NCBI GenBank assembly: GCA_030248295.1
Contig: JASANH010000606.1
Location: 1,665,397 to 1,729,396 of the forward strand
DNA length: 64,000 nucleotides
Direction: 5' to 3'
Source of the DNA: Mesodorylaimus sp. YZB2_4
Taxonomy: Eukaryota; Nematoda; Enoplea; Dorylaimida; Dorylaimidae
Under the pieces are notes generated by a model that had not been told where the DNA came from, ran no database searches, and worked only from the letters and a program-made list of their open reading frames with translations. The position numbers were made by a program, and so were the translations under genes. This document shows positions 1-12,620 of this stretch, in pieces; the first letter of the stretch is position 1; every line of letters starts with the position of its first letter.

Positions 1-3000
1 CAATGGGTCCAGATTCAAGTGATCAAAGGGTAACATGCTCAACGGCTGAATAGCGCTCAAAAGTTCATCGAACAAAGTTTTATATGAAGTCGCAGCTTTG
101 CGGACAAATGCCAGATCATTGTAATTCTCCGATAAAATCTTATCTTTCAGGACGAGATACGAAAGCCAACAATCCAGTGAACGTAAGCTGAAACACGGCT
201 ATCCTCAGCTTAACCAGCAAAATGGAGATGGAACATCACTGCTGTGTGCAATAATAAGGACCAGCCACGTACTTCTGCAGGCCCTACGGTCATCCAAATA
301 CATCAGCAATGTCCCTCCCCACGCTGACCGACTGAGACTGACACCAAAAGCGTATGACTCAAGAAATATAGTTCCGTACGTCTTGAAATTCCCTTGAGCT
401 TCCTTCACTTCCTGAGCAAACCCCGCTCATCGAGTAATAGCCCCCTAATCAATATTGTGTCCTGGAGCTGCCTTTTAGTGGGCGGCCGCCAATGCAGATT
501 GGAACCCATCAAGATAGGAGAATCCTTCCTCCGCTTACTCAAGAAAACACTCGGTGAATCAGCCTCTTTCGAATTATATCAAGCCACGGGTGAAGTACTC
601 CCAAACAAGGGGGCCAGATTACAGAGGATTGCAGTCAATTGACCCCTGGCCACACGAGTGACCTACCTTAGCAGGCCATTGACAAATGCCACAAACAGCA
701 GCGAGTGTTCTCCGTTGTCTCCGACCGATTTATCGAGGTCCGTTACTAACTCGTAAATGGATTTCGTGGCAGGACCTGCAATACTAATCACTGGCACCAA
801 CCATCCAACTGCAGATCCACAACGACTTACCAAGCGTCGCGGACGCTAGGGCTACTGTCCATACAGTCTTTCCTTGCAAAAGTCCATTAGCCACTAGCCT
901 CTCCACCGTCGGACACAGAGAATAGCGAATAACAGCGCTCGCCGCATTTGCAGTTTCTCGAGATATTTCTTGCCATGGCTGAAAGATAACCAACCGTGTG
1001 GCCTTTGTTGATCCTTGTACAAAATGGGAAAAACCACTCACCTCAGATCGCTGACAACCGTTCAGTTGTTTCACCAACATCTCGCACGCATTCACAACGC
1101 CTTGAACGAGCCCTAAAAATCAAATTCTCTTCCTATACGATCCCTCATTCGCGCAACATAAACTCTCTGTTCTGCTCGAGATCATACGGGCAATGGCAGT
1201 CAAGTTAAACCAACTGCGCGCTGCCTTGTCTTGTTTACGCTGGGCCGTATATACACTGCCTGAATGCATCACGACCTCGCCGAGGGATTCGCGCACGTCA
1301 TACAACACCATCCAGCAGCTGCTCATCGTCTTACCTACCCTTCGAAGAGGGCAGTCAAAGGGCTATAATCCGACTACTGGCAGTTTTTAGAATGCAAATC
1401 AAGGCTAGCTACCACTCGACTAGACGTCGCCCTCCAAACTCAGTCCCACCCCAACATTTACACAAAAACCCCTCAAGAAGCACTACGCATCTAATCGTAA
1501 GTATCAGTTTGGTACAACTCAGGGCGTCGCCCATACATTTATCCCATGCATCTAGGAATATCTATTCGTAAGCGCCAAGCACTTCCGTGCACTCATCCCA
1601 TATCGCTGCCACAAATCAGCCAATATACCGCCCACCAAAAATATTACTTCGACTTCGCTCACCTCTTTTCTGCTGATACACTTTGGCGGCGTTGACTTTC
1701 ATACGTCTCTTCGCATTAGTGCCTAAAATCGAAACTATCAACAACAAAACTCATGCTCTACAGCTTCAAGCCATCTTACCATCACAATTGCGGCACCCTT
1801 CCTTTTCCCCAGACCAGCCTTTCTTCGACTTTATTTCTTCGATAATGTCGCTGGTCTTGCAATCACAAAAGTCCACGTCTTCTCCATCCGTCAAATTCTG
1901 ATCTTCCACCACGACCACCAGCGAACCACTTTCGGTCAGATCTTGAGACGGCGATCGAACTCGATAACACGTCGCGCACGGTTTCGCCGCCTCGTCCGAA
2001 GTGCACACCAATTGAGTCGGGCGTAATTTCTTCAATGGATACCCACCGATCGGACCAAACTGACTCATCTCCTTCACATTTTGTACTGAGTAAAATTTAG
2101 GAACTCTCGAATGCATTGAGCCAGTGATTTCGCGAACGTGGTACTCCGAATGCGTCCCGGCCCATGGCGAGGAGCGGACGCAGTAATCTTCATCTTCCTC
2201 ATCCTCGTCATCCGAGCATACCAGATGACGACTAAGGTGTCTCATGCGGACTGGTGGCATCAGGCGTTCATCATCGCTGCACGCACCGCCCACACTCTTC
2301 GCAACCGTGTTCAGAGGTCGATAGTCACGCTCGCTGGCTGTTTCGGCTTCTTCTTCCTCCGTATCATCCGTATCGCCCACGCACACGTGCCCACTGTATC
2401 GTTTCCTGCATGGTGTGTGTTTCTCCTCATGACACTTGGAACATGGACGACGAATCGGAGCCGCGGGAGCCGGACAACACCAAGTGGTGGTGTGATGATG
2501 GTGGAGCTGATGAGAGCAGCGACAGTGCGTTCGCGACGAGGACGAACCAGTCGACGATCTCTCGCACGCTTTATCTTCTTCCTCCACAATGCTTTCGAAC
2601 TGTTTCCTCTTGAACGATGGCTCCGACAAGGGTCGTTGCTTTCTTCCCAATCGACGACTCCTTTGCTGAGGTGATGAACCCAGTTTCAACGACGCACGTT
2701 TCCCAACCGCCCTTCCTCCGCCACTGCAACCGCATGCCCCCGTACCGCGCAATAAAGACTTCTTGTCGATGTTCAGATCGGGTCGAAATACTGGCACTGA
2801 TTTGCCCAACAAATCCGAATTGGTTTTGAAAAACGAATAAGCGTGCAAAACGTCTTTTGGTAACAACGTGGCCAACGATTCCCAATCTTGAATGTGCGAC
2901 GGGCCACCGCTCGATCCCAGTCCAGAGTCGCGTCGAACACCCGGCGTCGACGAGGAGCCCGCTGCCGCGCTTAATCCATAATCGGCCGATTTCGTCTGAG

Positions 3001-6000
3001 CGAACAAAGGCTGTGACTGCGGTAGCAACAGTTGCAATCCAGCAGTCGCAGACAAGTGTTTCGATGGCGTGAACGGTGGTGGCGGACTCGGCAATAGTCG
3101 TCGCGGCGGTGCCAACTGATCGTCGCTGGCATTGATCAGCTTGGCCTGTTGAGCCACGAAACTCGTCACATCGGGTCCATCGCCAAGAAATGCCAACGGG
3201 AACGGCGGTACGTGCGGGAATAGTTGCGGCACATTGAATGGAAATTTCAAGAAATTCAAATCGGGTACGTTGGCGAACGATGCCGACGGGCCACCGAACA
3301 GCATTTTCTTCCAATCGGCCAATTTCGAGCTTGTGGCGGCAGTGGCAGCGCCCACCTGGGAACCACTCCCCACATAGGAGGGCCCGCCGAGAGTAGCCTT
3401 GGTGACGCAAGTTGTAACAACGATCAGAGAATGTTGACTGTTGGGTATGGACGTTGTTTGAACCGACTGATCGACCACATAGACGGGCACCTGAGTGGCC
3501 GAGTCTTTCATGCGGCTCACTTCCGTCACATTGATTTGACTTTCGTCGGGTATTTTTGGCAGGATGCGCCTTCCGTGAGGAGCCCGTTCTGGCCTCTGCT
3601 GAAGCACGTAGTGGCCGTTGTTAGCGTTCTCCCTGTCTTCCTCCTCTTCCTGCTGTCTTAACAAAGTAGCGAACGTGCGAGGCGGCTTGGCTGGGGGACG
3701 AGCATTACTGGCGCCACTTCCATGTTTGGCAGCAGCTCTAGCTGCCTGCTGATGAAAAGAAGTCAATTGCGGCGGCGGAGTTGTAACCGAATCACCACGC
3801 TCGTGCTCGAGTCGACAGTTGACGAAAAACTGCTGTTGACTAGACGAAGCCCCCTGTACTCCCCTCGTCGATGGCGGCACGAATCCGATCTCGTTGTGAT
3901 TAATATCGATGTATCGGCCGTTGATGAAAAACTCGGCGTAATTATAATCTTCATCCGCCGTCACATTCGGTCTCTCCATGTCTTGGTCCTTCGATGTCAT
4001 CGGACAACCTTTCAGCTCGCAATCATCGCCACTCGCCACGCTCACTTTCGGAAGCGTCTTCGGTTTGGCACCAGTTGCGGCGCAACCCTGTTGGGAGCCA
4101 GTTCCAGTCATATAGCCGCTCGAGTCGCCCGACGAATGATCAGTTGCATGACGGAACTGCGGTATCGGTAGTCGATCGAATGTATTCGATAATTTCGATT
4201 TGAAGGCTTTCAACAACGAAAATCTGCTGGCGCCTTCTCCGCCGCTGACATTATCATCACCGTCACCGTCGTTTATCGATTCGGTCATGCTCACATCGGC
4301 CGCCCCTGATGAATATTTCAGTTCGTAGATGGGCATGCACTGGTCGCCGTTCCTGCTCAGCATCCGCTCCCCGCCGCCCATGCCTTCCATCGAGTCCCTT
4401 CCATTCCTCGATGAACAATTGTTCAAATTGGGCAGGCTAGTAAATCTCGTGTAGGCATCGTAGGGTAGTTGATGATCAGTTTCGTAACTCCGTTTCACCC
4501 GACCCCACGTGACGAATGTGCTCTCATCGTTGTCTTCGCCATTCCCGGTAGACAACGATTCGCTTATGCCCGTCGTCCCATTGAAGCCGTTGTCCAGCAA
4601 AGATCGTTCGACAGCGTTGCTTAGACGGGCGTCCTGATAATCCGTATCGTCCGAACCACCCACTCCACTTTCTGACACCGTCCCGCCTCGATCAAATGTC
4701 AAAACGTAGTCTCGTTTCTTGGTGGTACACGCGGCCCGGATCAATTCTTCTTGCCCAACCATCGAGCTCATATCGAGACTGTCCGTGGAGATGAAAGCCG
4801 GCATGGAAGAGGGTGGATTGTTTAGCAATACGGCCACTTGTTCGGCCGCCGACGGTAGTAAATCGGTGTTGCCCGTCGCTCCGCCAGTGCTCGAGAATAG
4901 ACTCCCGGCGCTGATGGCCAAAGATGCGTCCAGCGAGTTGCAAGGGGGCACCGTGCGTATTTTATTGTGATTGCAGTCGGCCGACGGCACTTGCTGCCCC
5001 AAAGCCATGGCTGATGACGTCACAGCATCGTGAGCCGTCGTCGTAAACGAGTCCCAAATCATTTCGCCCGCTTCGTCCGAAACGTTTTTCCCCAGTTGAT
5101 AAGCAGCCGCCGCTTTCCTCAACGTGCGAATATCCCGTCTCGAGAAATGATCAAAATCCAATTCGGCAACATTGGCATCGAAGTCGGTCGCCCATTTGGC
5201 GTGTCGGTGCATCCACGATTCGCTCAATACTCCCACGTTCGGCCCCGCCGCCGTCGCCTTATTCGACCCTGACGCCGCCTTGGCTCCGAACTCCAAGATC
5301 AACTGCATGTCTTCGTCCTGGAACAACGAGAAAACCACTGGTTTAGGCAAAACGTTCGCAAGTCATTCGCCGATTCGTCAAACTTGCTAACCTAAAAATT
5401 CACACAAGCAGCAAAAACAGTTCAAAACCTAAGTTTCCTCCTTTTCTCGCAAAGCTAGGGGGAGTTTGAGGAGAGAACGGACACCCCACCCGACAAATCA
5501 TTTCATAACATCAGCGGGCGGAGAAAATACTCGCTTAAGAAGATTGATAAGTTGGAAAATGTCGCGAAAACAGTTTCTTTCAACAGCATCGCCAACAGAC
5601 CTTTCCAGACTGTGTTTCAGACGAAACTCCTGCAAACTACTTGAGATGCTACAACAGCTGCTGGAGCTCGTCTAAAATGCAGTCTTGCTTACTTTTAGAC
5701 GCGATGAAACAGCGATGACGCTCCTTCGAGCCCCCCCCCCCCCGACGAGATGAGAAAGTAAGGGGACAGTTAAAAAGAAAGTGGCCCATTTCCTCGCCTC
5801 CCCTTTCTTGTTGCAAGATACGCGAACCGCGCAATTCGCTTCCGAGATCTTTTGAGCGATGTCTTCCACTTAGAGCCATTCTTAGACTCCCTGCCCAACC
5901 AGAACGTAAGGCGATAAAAAGTGAAGGCTTACAGCGCGGTCCAGACGTCCCGGGTCAGCAAAAATGCAGTTTCCAAAAGAAAACGAGCAAATTTATCTAA

Positions 6001-7348
6001 GACAGATGTTGGAAGGCTTTTATCAGACCGCTCACAACCTCCTAGTCCGATGTAAATGGCTGTTAACTGAGAATGGCGGGACGACGGAACGCCTTAGGCA
6101 TCACCCATTCTACAACATCTGACAATCCTTCGAGAATAAATCAAGACCAAAATGGGTGAAAAATCGATCCCATTTTGATCAAATTACTGAGAACGGGCGA
6201 GAAAATGCTGCGTTAAAACTTTTCAGTAGAAAATTTCCGACAAGCACGCTCGCTCCTTCAACCTCGAATCAATAGGCCGCCAATTTTGCCCGATATCGCA
6301 TTTAGATGCTGCGTAGGAGACCCTCTTCGAACAAACCTCGCATCAATGCCGAGGTTTTAGAGAAAAACGAGCAAGAAAGAAATTCATTCACCGCTCTTTT
6401 ACCTCATCCCTCCTACCCGCTGTCCGTTCAATCGCCCGAGCAAGCGGGTGGGGAAAACGTTATTCGAACGCTTTTTCTAGTGTTCATATCGATTCCTAGA
6501 GCACACGAGCAAAGCACCCTCTTCTTACCGCCTTAGCTCTCCAACAGGCCGACTGCATTCGGCTCTTTCGCCTAACTAGGGTTTCGTGTCAAATAACCGC
6601 TCCCCCTTCCATGTCATCTCCACCAGACCACTCGCACTCGCCCAGGGGCCGCTGCGGACCAAACGAAAATTAATGGAACGGTAATGCGTTAGGAACAAGA
6701 ATGACCGACACAGCCCGACCAGCCCCAAGCAATAGCACTAGACCAAAAAACTATTCCTTCCCGTCCAAATTCACCGAACGGATATTCATGGGAAACGGGC
6801 AGTAGTCACGTTCAATATTCAAAAATGCCTCAAGATAAAGGACTCGGCCGGCACCCGCTACAGGCGTCTTTCATCAAAGAAACGAGCCGATGGGCTAGAA
6901 AATGAATCAGCACAAAGAGGGGAGAATTCTTTTACCTGAATAAATGATCCGTCTTGGGAGGACCGATGGCCGGGGCTGTTAAAATTGACATCGGCCGCGG
7001 ACACGGGCGTATGCTCTCGGGTCGATGTCAGCGATGGTGGAGCTTGTTGCGAGGGCGTACGAGGCTGACGCCAATCGCCGTACGAACCAGCGACGTCCAT
7101 CACCATTACAGACGCCCAATGCGAACCCAATTGATGAAATATACGCTCGATTATACAGTCACTCAGAAAAAGTGAGTGATAAGCCAAGATGAATCAATGT
7201 ACAATAAATTATCGCTAAGTACGACCAATCGATTACAATCCACGGCCAGTACGCCTCGTCGGCTATCGGCCGCAAGCGCCAACAATCGATCACGACTTAC
7301 TCACCACCATGCGCTGGATGCTTCCTCGATCGCTCAATTGTGAGAAAC
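1..7348 (-). CDS. UNC-14/RUSC-type RUN-domain protein (3' part, runs off left edge)
   Basis: RUSC1/2 (NESCA, iporin) and nematode UNC-14 are RUN-domain adaptors for kinesin-linked axonal and vesicle transport. The readable exons join in phase: 5317-1780, 1722-1663, 1112-1042, 978-831, 775-667 and 187-1, all with GT-AG borders. The first is a 1179-codon, mostly disordered exon rich in Ser, Gly, acidic runs and Cys/His clusters. The last four encode the RUN domain, recognisable by LCPTVERLVANGLL, an AFVNGLL block and FDELLSAIQPLSMLPFD, which match the RUSC pattern closely. Two likely upstream exons lie near 7305-7348 and 6936 to about 7150 (DVAGSYGDW, TPSQQAPPSLTS). The true start was not found and the C-terminus lies beyond base 1. 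An SH3 domain, present at the C-terminus of vertebrate RUSC, cannot be assessed here. RUN identification is firm; the two upstream exons are tentative. Confidence 0.8.
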
Positions 7349-10300
7349 CTAAAATACAATACTTAGTTTACACGCCACCAACAATCGACCCACCACATAG
7401 CTAAACCCACGCGATAAGCTCCTCCGCAGGTTCGACACTCGAGCGACGAGCAATCCACCTTCCAATAAACAATGCACACCTGTTCAAACCACAATTTATG
7501 CTTAGCCTAACCCGCCAACATGAGCAGACCAAAAAAGGGGTCCACCACGCATTCGCAGCTTCACGGAAATATCCCTCAAACAGGTTCGCGTAAACATCTA
7601 TAGCTAAGCCGGACTATCCATTTTCAACTTCGTTTATAAAAAAGCAACAAGACCAGCTTTTTTGCCAGCGGGACGACAGTTAGACATCCCTCACATTATG
7701 ATGGCAGCCGAGCCTAAGCCTCGCACTTTCGACAATTACGTTCTAGACCCATTTTGTGACCTTGTAGAAACGACCCGAGGCGAGGAACGTGTGAAGTCTT
7801 CGTGCAAGTGTCACTCACACAAGCCGACGAGGAATACTTCGGCCAACAAGCATAAACTTTATAGCACGCTCATTTTCTTGGCAAACCGATATTCAAGAGC
7901 GCTTTAGGTCCCGAGCGACTGTGCGTGACAAGGAAAAGAGCTCGTTTCAATACAAGGGGCATTTAATTCGACCTGATCCCTCATACCGTGCCCGTCCGCA
8001 CGTTAACTCCCCGACTCTCTAATCTGATCTGAAAATGTCGTCTCGGGGCGAATGCTCCACCGTCTCCTAAGACATTCGGAAATAAGTATGCCCAATATTT
8101 CTTGACGAAACACGATGGTCCAACCGACTTAGACGGATCAGAATCGTAACCCTCGGCGACAAACACTTTTGACCTCGCGACAAGCGATCGCGATTGTAAA
8201 TAACCGCTGTTTACAAATGACGAATCACTCCATCAAAAAAGCGCCGCAAAACAGAACAGCCTTTGTAGTCGAGACGAGGTCAAAAAACGAAAACATTCTT
8301 CTATTTATAATCTATTAAAACCGTATCCTCTCCTTTCTCCTTAAAACGCGTGTCCTCTCACTTTTCCATCATCCAAGGAGGTAGAGTCCGCCCGCGAAAA
8401 TTCCATTAATGAAGAATGTCCTGATCGAAAATGGGCCGAGTAGCGCCCCAGCGACCCTCGCTCTCTCACATCGAACCACGGAAGAAGAGTCTTCGAGTAA
8501 ACGTTCGCACATAACAAGGCGGAGGCAAAAACAAGCACCCATCGCCTGCGCCGGTGACTAGGTTCGCTCTCGACGACCCAATCCCATTCGCCAGCAAACC
8601 GACCGAAAGAAGCCGAAGGCGCGGTCTGTTGGTCGCTAGGCCAGCCCGGCGCCCTCGTTCTCTGCTCTTGACGTTAGCAGCTGCGTTTGATCAGCGTGAG
8701 GTCACGCGGGAACGAAGCCGCCGCCGCTGCTTCCTAAAAGCCGAACCAAACTGGCAACGGGTGAAGACGGCGCAAGAACTCGGCCTCGCCACTAAAGCAA
8801 AATCAATAAGTCAATACGCGCGCAAGCAATGGAGAAATGGAGGAATATGCCCCGCGCCCAGGAAATAGCAATCCGACCTACAAAGCCCGTAAAATAAGCA
8901 CGCGCTTTAGTGTATAAAACCCGCAGCTAACCTAAAAGCTCCTGCGAGTAACGGCGCCGGCAATAAATTGGCGAAAAGAGCTCGACCGCCCGAAACAACT
9001 GCGCCAAGGAATTGAACCTTTCATTATTCATATCTCGTCAAAGGTTCAGAAAAACCCCAAAACATGCGTTCATAGCATATTAGGCGAGATTACACAACGC
9101 CTGCTGCTCACATTCGTAACACGTCACGTGCACCCTCTCGCCTCCATTCCATTTTTGCTCACACAACAGAAGCTGCCAAAACCAGACTCGACTCACCACT
9201 CCATCAAGCCACACTGGACCAGAGCACTTTCTATGTTTCTTCCACAAAAACTAACCGCGCAGATGCGAAATAAATGTAAAGGTCGAGGACCAGGTGCTGC
9301 TCTGGTTCCTACCACACGTCGGCTCTTCTCGACCAAAGGTGCCGATGGATGAAATGTTATGTAAGAATTCCAGTGGGATCAACACAAACAACGCCTTGAC
9401 GAGATACTATCAATCCTGACAAGACACGCCTACCGTATAAATGACTACCTTGCTCACACCAAGCACGATATGGCCCCCAGGAGTCCACCTTCGCCCAACA
9501 ATTATCACGTATACTAAGGCAAGGCAGAGTGTAGCCTTAGAAACAACTATAGAATACAGCCTTCGACACATCGACCCGTCACGCACCAGGATATTTCGAT
9601 TGCTGAAACAGGATTGAGCTTCCCCGAAAGGCTTACGCCAGCAGTTTCAAAAACCATCGGGCCAGAAGAGGCTGTTCAGAGCTCCGAACAAAACCAGTCA
9701 AAAAAGCAATAAACAAGCATAGTAAGCAATTCATCGTGTATGGATTCCTAATGCATTCACACACTGGTGCAACAATAGAACGTAACGACCAGCAGGAGCA
9801 GCAGATCCAGCTAGCTCGTAACACATGATCGGCTGTTCAGCTAACATTTTGCAACGCCCAACCACCACTTAACCTGATGCACAAACATCTTACCAACCAA
9901 TCCCTCAAGTTCGAGTTTTTCGATTTCCGATTAGCCTACAGTACGAAGTCATTCGCCCGTGAAAACATATTTTCCCCAGTTTCTCTTACAAAGCCGTAAG
10001 TTTTTCTTGGAGAACCTGTCGAAACGCCAGCCCACCATTTGTTTACACTACAGACAGCCAAAAATTCAACTTCCGGTAATGAGTGTGTTGCCAGCTGGCA
10101 AATACGTTAGCCAAGAAAGGATTTCTTCCGTTTCATGAGTAATGCGCACACTTGGCGCGGTTCACTTTGCGATACGCAGTGAAAACGCGACCATCGACTT
10201 CGCGCTAAATTCAAATTGCAATAACGTGAAAACGAACGCAAGACGGGCGCACAACGAAAGCACAGACAGCGCGATGCAAATTTTCCACAACAAGGCCGCC

Positions 10301-10454
10301 CCACGAACACGCCCAAAACTAAATATAACAAACCCCCAAAAAACCAAAAAAAAAAAAAAAAAAATACCCCCCCCAACCCCCCCCCAAGTGACGTGCTTAC
10401 TACAAAAACTATAATTACTTCACATATAAATAAGCTGCACCACCCATAAAACAC
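7349..10454. other. intergenic or 5' region without a supported gene
   Basis: Only short open frames with unremarkable composition occur here. Stretches at 8341-8538 and 7981-8166 (-) could be upstream exons of the RUN-domain gene, but no convincing splice borders or homology were seen. A long homopolymer tract lies at 10353-10385. Confidence 0.5.
10353..10385. repeat. poly-A followed by poly-C tract
   Basis: A run of A residues is followed directly by two C runs broken by AA. Comparable C runs occur at about 5731-5743 and 20147-20160. These are simple low-complexity sequence, prone to length error in assembly. Confidence 0.9.
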
Positions 10455-12164
10455 CTACACCTTGGATGCACTTTTCAACTGGGCCAGCAATTGGAAGTGT
10501 TCGTGCATTGTGACAAGAATGCCCTTGTCCACGAGGACTTCGTCTTTGGAGAAGTAAGTAATATCATCTCCGTTCAATGTGGTTAGTCGACCACCCGCAG
10601 CTTGGACAATAGCATCGGCAGCACATATATCCCACTTCTTGATAGCCGTAGAATGGACGTATGCACGCCCAGTGCCGTTAAGGATGCGCAAAGATTTGTA
10701 TCCAGCACCACCAGCTGGCTCGACGACGTACTTGGAACGCCTTCGATCGGTTTCGATCTTGTCCACCAACTGACGTACAGAACCAGCGTGCGACCGAGAG
10801 ACGAGAATAATATTCGATGAATGACTTTCATTCGGTTCGCCCAGTCCTGTGGCCTTGCTCTTAGAGAATTTCGGGTGTGTGCCGTGTCCGACCAAGCCCC
10901 ACACTGGAAACAAAGGAGCTTCAGGAATGACAATTGGTTCACCAATAAGACTTACCAGTTTCGTGGAAAAATGGTCTGTGTATAACACCGAAGCGTGGTT
11001 TCCCATCGACAGCAATGCAGATCATTACGGACACGTACTGACTGAGCCCCTCTGAAACGAAAGCTGAGTGTGAGCACATCTAGGACAGGGTGACCATTGG
11101 TGACCTCCGCATAGTCTACTGTGGACAAAAAATCTGCGGAAAAGACCATGCGACCATGACAAACGATCCAAAATTAGCGCCACTCAATCGCGGTTGTGAT
11201 AGGCGCGGTTGGCCCCCGGGGAAGGTTGAGTATTTGGTTGCCTTGACTGGCCGCCTTACACACGTAGCAGTGTATTGGCTTGCCTTCGCTGGCCGGTCGA
11301 CACTCTCCAGGCGAGGCAGAAACCCGTCGAGTTGATGTCTCGGGCTCCTACGACTGGTGTTTCTGAGTCCATTCGCTCCCCTCAGTAATTTCTCCAACGC
11401 AAGACCATTCAGCCTGTTGCAGGTCAGGAGTGATAATGGATATCAGCCAGACACCAGCCAAAGGCACGAGTACTGCCTCGATACGACTTTTCCGATTCCC
11501 CATTTCATTTAGACTTCCTACCTGCAAATTCTTGTGTAGCATCCAACGGATCGACCCAGATTGTTACGGACGAAAGAGGTACAGCTGCCGAAGGAATACT
11601 TTTCACGGCACCTTGATTCGAGAGCCATAAATCGTAGTTATTCAGCTTGTATTGCTCTAAATCCGAAGAGAGCAATCGCGCAGCGTTCTCTTCGGAAACA
11701 ATCTGAAAAGCAATTGACTACTGTAAACATACGCCCTACACAAGAAAGTACCGAAAGTGCGGCACTGGCCACTGGTCCGTATGGATATTATGATAAAGTG
11801 ATTATGCTGTTCTATCAAACCGAGACTCCAGCCTTACCTTTTCTCTCACTCCCGGCAATCTTTGCAAAGTTTCGTAGATGAGCAAATGCGATACAACATC
11901 GGCTTGTGTGAGAACTTCATCCGCGCCTTCCGCTGTTTTGCCCTTTGACTTGACTAGCAAGTGATTCTCGTTGTAAATCCGCTCGACAGCGTATCCCCCT
12001 CGCTCAGCTGCTAGAATAGTGTAGTCGATCAATTCCTTCAAATCTATGCTAACCAAATCCACGATCTTTGTGTCTTTCGTCCGCCACAAAGCATAAAGCA
12101 GCCATACGAAGAACAAACCAACGCAGGCGACGGACGAGTTCTTCAGATTCAGTTTCAGTTGCAT
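10455..12164 (-). CDS. Golgi-resident PAP phosphatase / inositol monophosphatase-family protein (BPNT2/IMPAD1-like)
   Basis: BPNT2 (gPAPP) hydrolyses 3'-phosphoadenosine 5'-phosphate, the by-product of sulfotransferases, in the Golgi lumen. Four exons join in phase (12164-11838, 11702-11522, 11051-10956, 10903-10455) to give 350 residues, close to the roughly 359 of the human protein. The N-terminus is a type II signal anchor (VACVGLFFVWLLYAL). Family signatures follow in order: ERGGYAVER, KSKGKT, the metal-binding SEEN acidic motif, WVDPLDAT, a QYVSVMICIAVDGKP block, SRSH, PAGGAGYK and KKWDICA. Metal-ligand Glu and Asp residues are all kept, so it should be active. The frame stays open upstream to an ATG at 12335, but the start at 12164 gives the family length and puts the membrane segment at the N-terminus. 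Confidence 0.93.
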
Positions 12165-12620
12165 TGAAATCAATGGCTGAACATCCCTATCCACGTTTAC
12201 CGGCAAATAAGGTAGGAGGGGAAAAACTGGACTTCCGGTGTTCTGCCCAAACGTGTTTGAGTTCGACAACTTCGCTTCGGAGTTCGATCGTTTTATTTCT
12301 CCCGCTTCTTTGCAGACAACTTTAGCACCGGCCATAGTGGAGCACAGGAATTCAAACTCAGAACAATCTTACTAGGGGTAAGAAACTCTTTTATACCAAA
12401 CACTCTCGTTCCGACTATACCTTTATTTATCATATGAAAGTTTATAAATATCAATTCAACAAACTAACTAAATAATTACCCAAAATATCTGACACAGAAA
12501 GAACTCGTTGACTATGGACTCATCGGCTCTTCGCTCGGGTATCTATTTTATACATGAACGATTCGCCGACGTGCATAGCTAGATAGTTATGGCATCGCAA
12601 CCCCATCGTCCCCTCCCACA
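12165..12620. other. short intergenic gap between BPNT2-like and MPRIP-like genes
   Basis: This is AT-rich spacer between the 5' end of the phosphatase gene and the 3' end of the MPRIP-like gene, both on the minus strand. It should hold the phosphatase promoter and 5' UTR. No specific element was recognised. Confidence 0.5.

Noticed and set aside
1560-1620. possible extra RUN-gene exon after a TGTGGCAG acceptor
   Set aside because: It gives an early stop in phase, and joining 1663 directly to 1112 gives a sequence matching the RUSC family.
2571-3410. 279-codon minus-strand frame
   Set aside because: It lies within the large RUN-gene exon in a different phase and has no homology of its own.
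12164-12335. upstream in-frame start for the BPNT2-like gene
   Set aside because: It would add 57 residues before the signal anchor and exceed the family length. The downstream ATG gives the expected type II topology.
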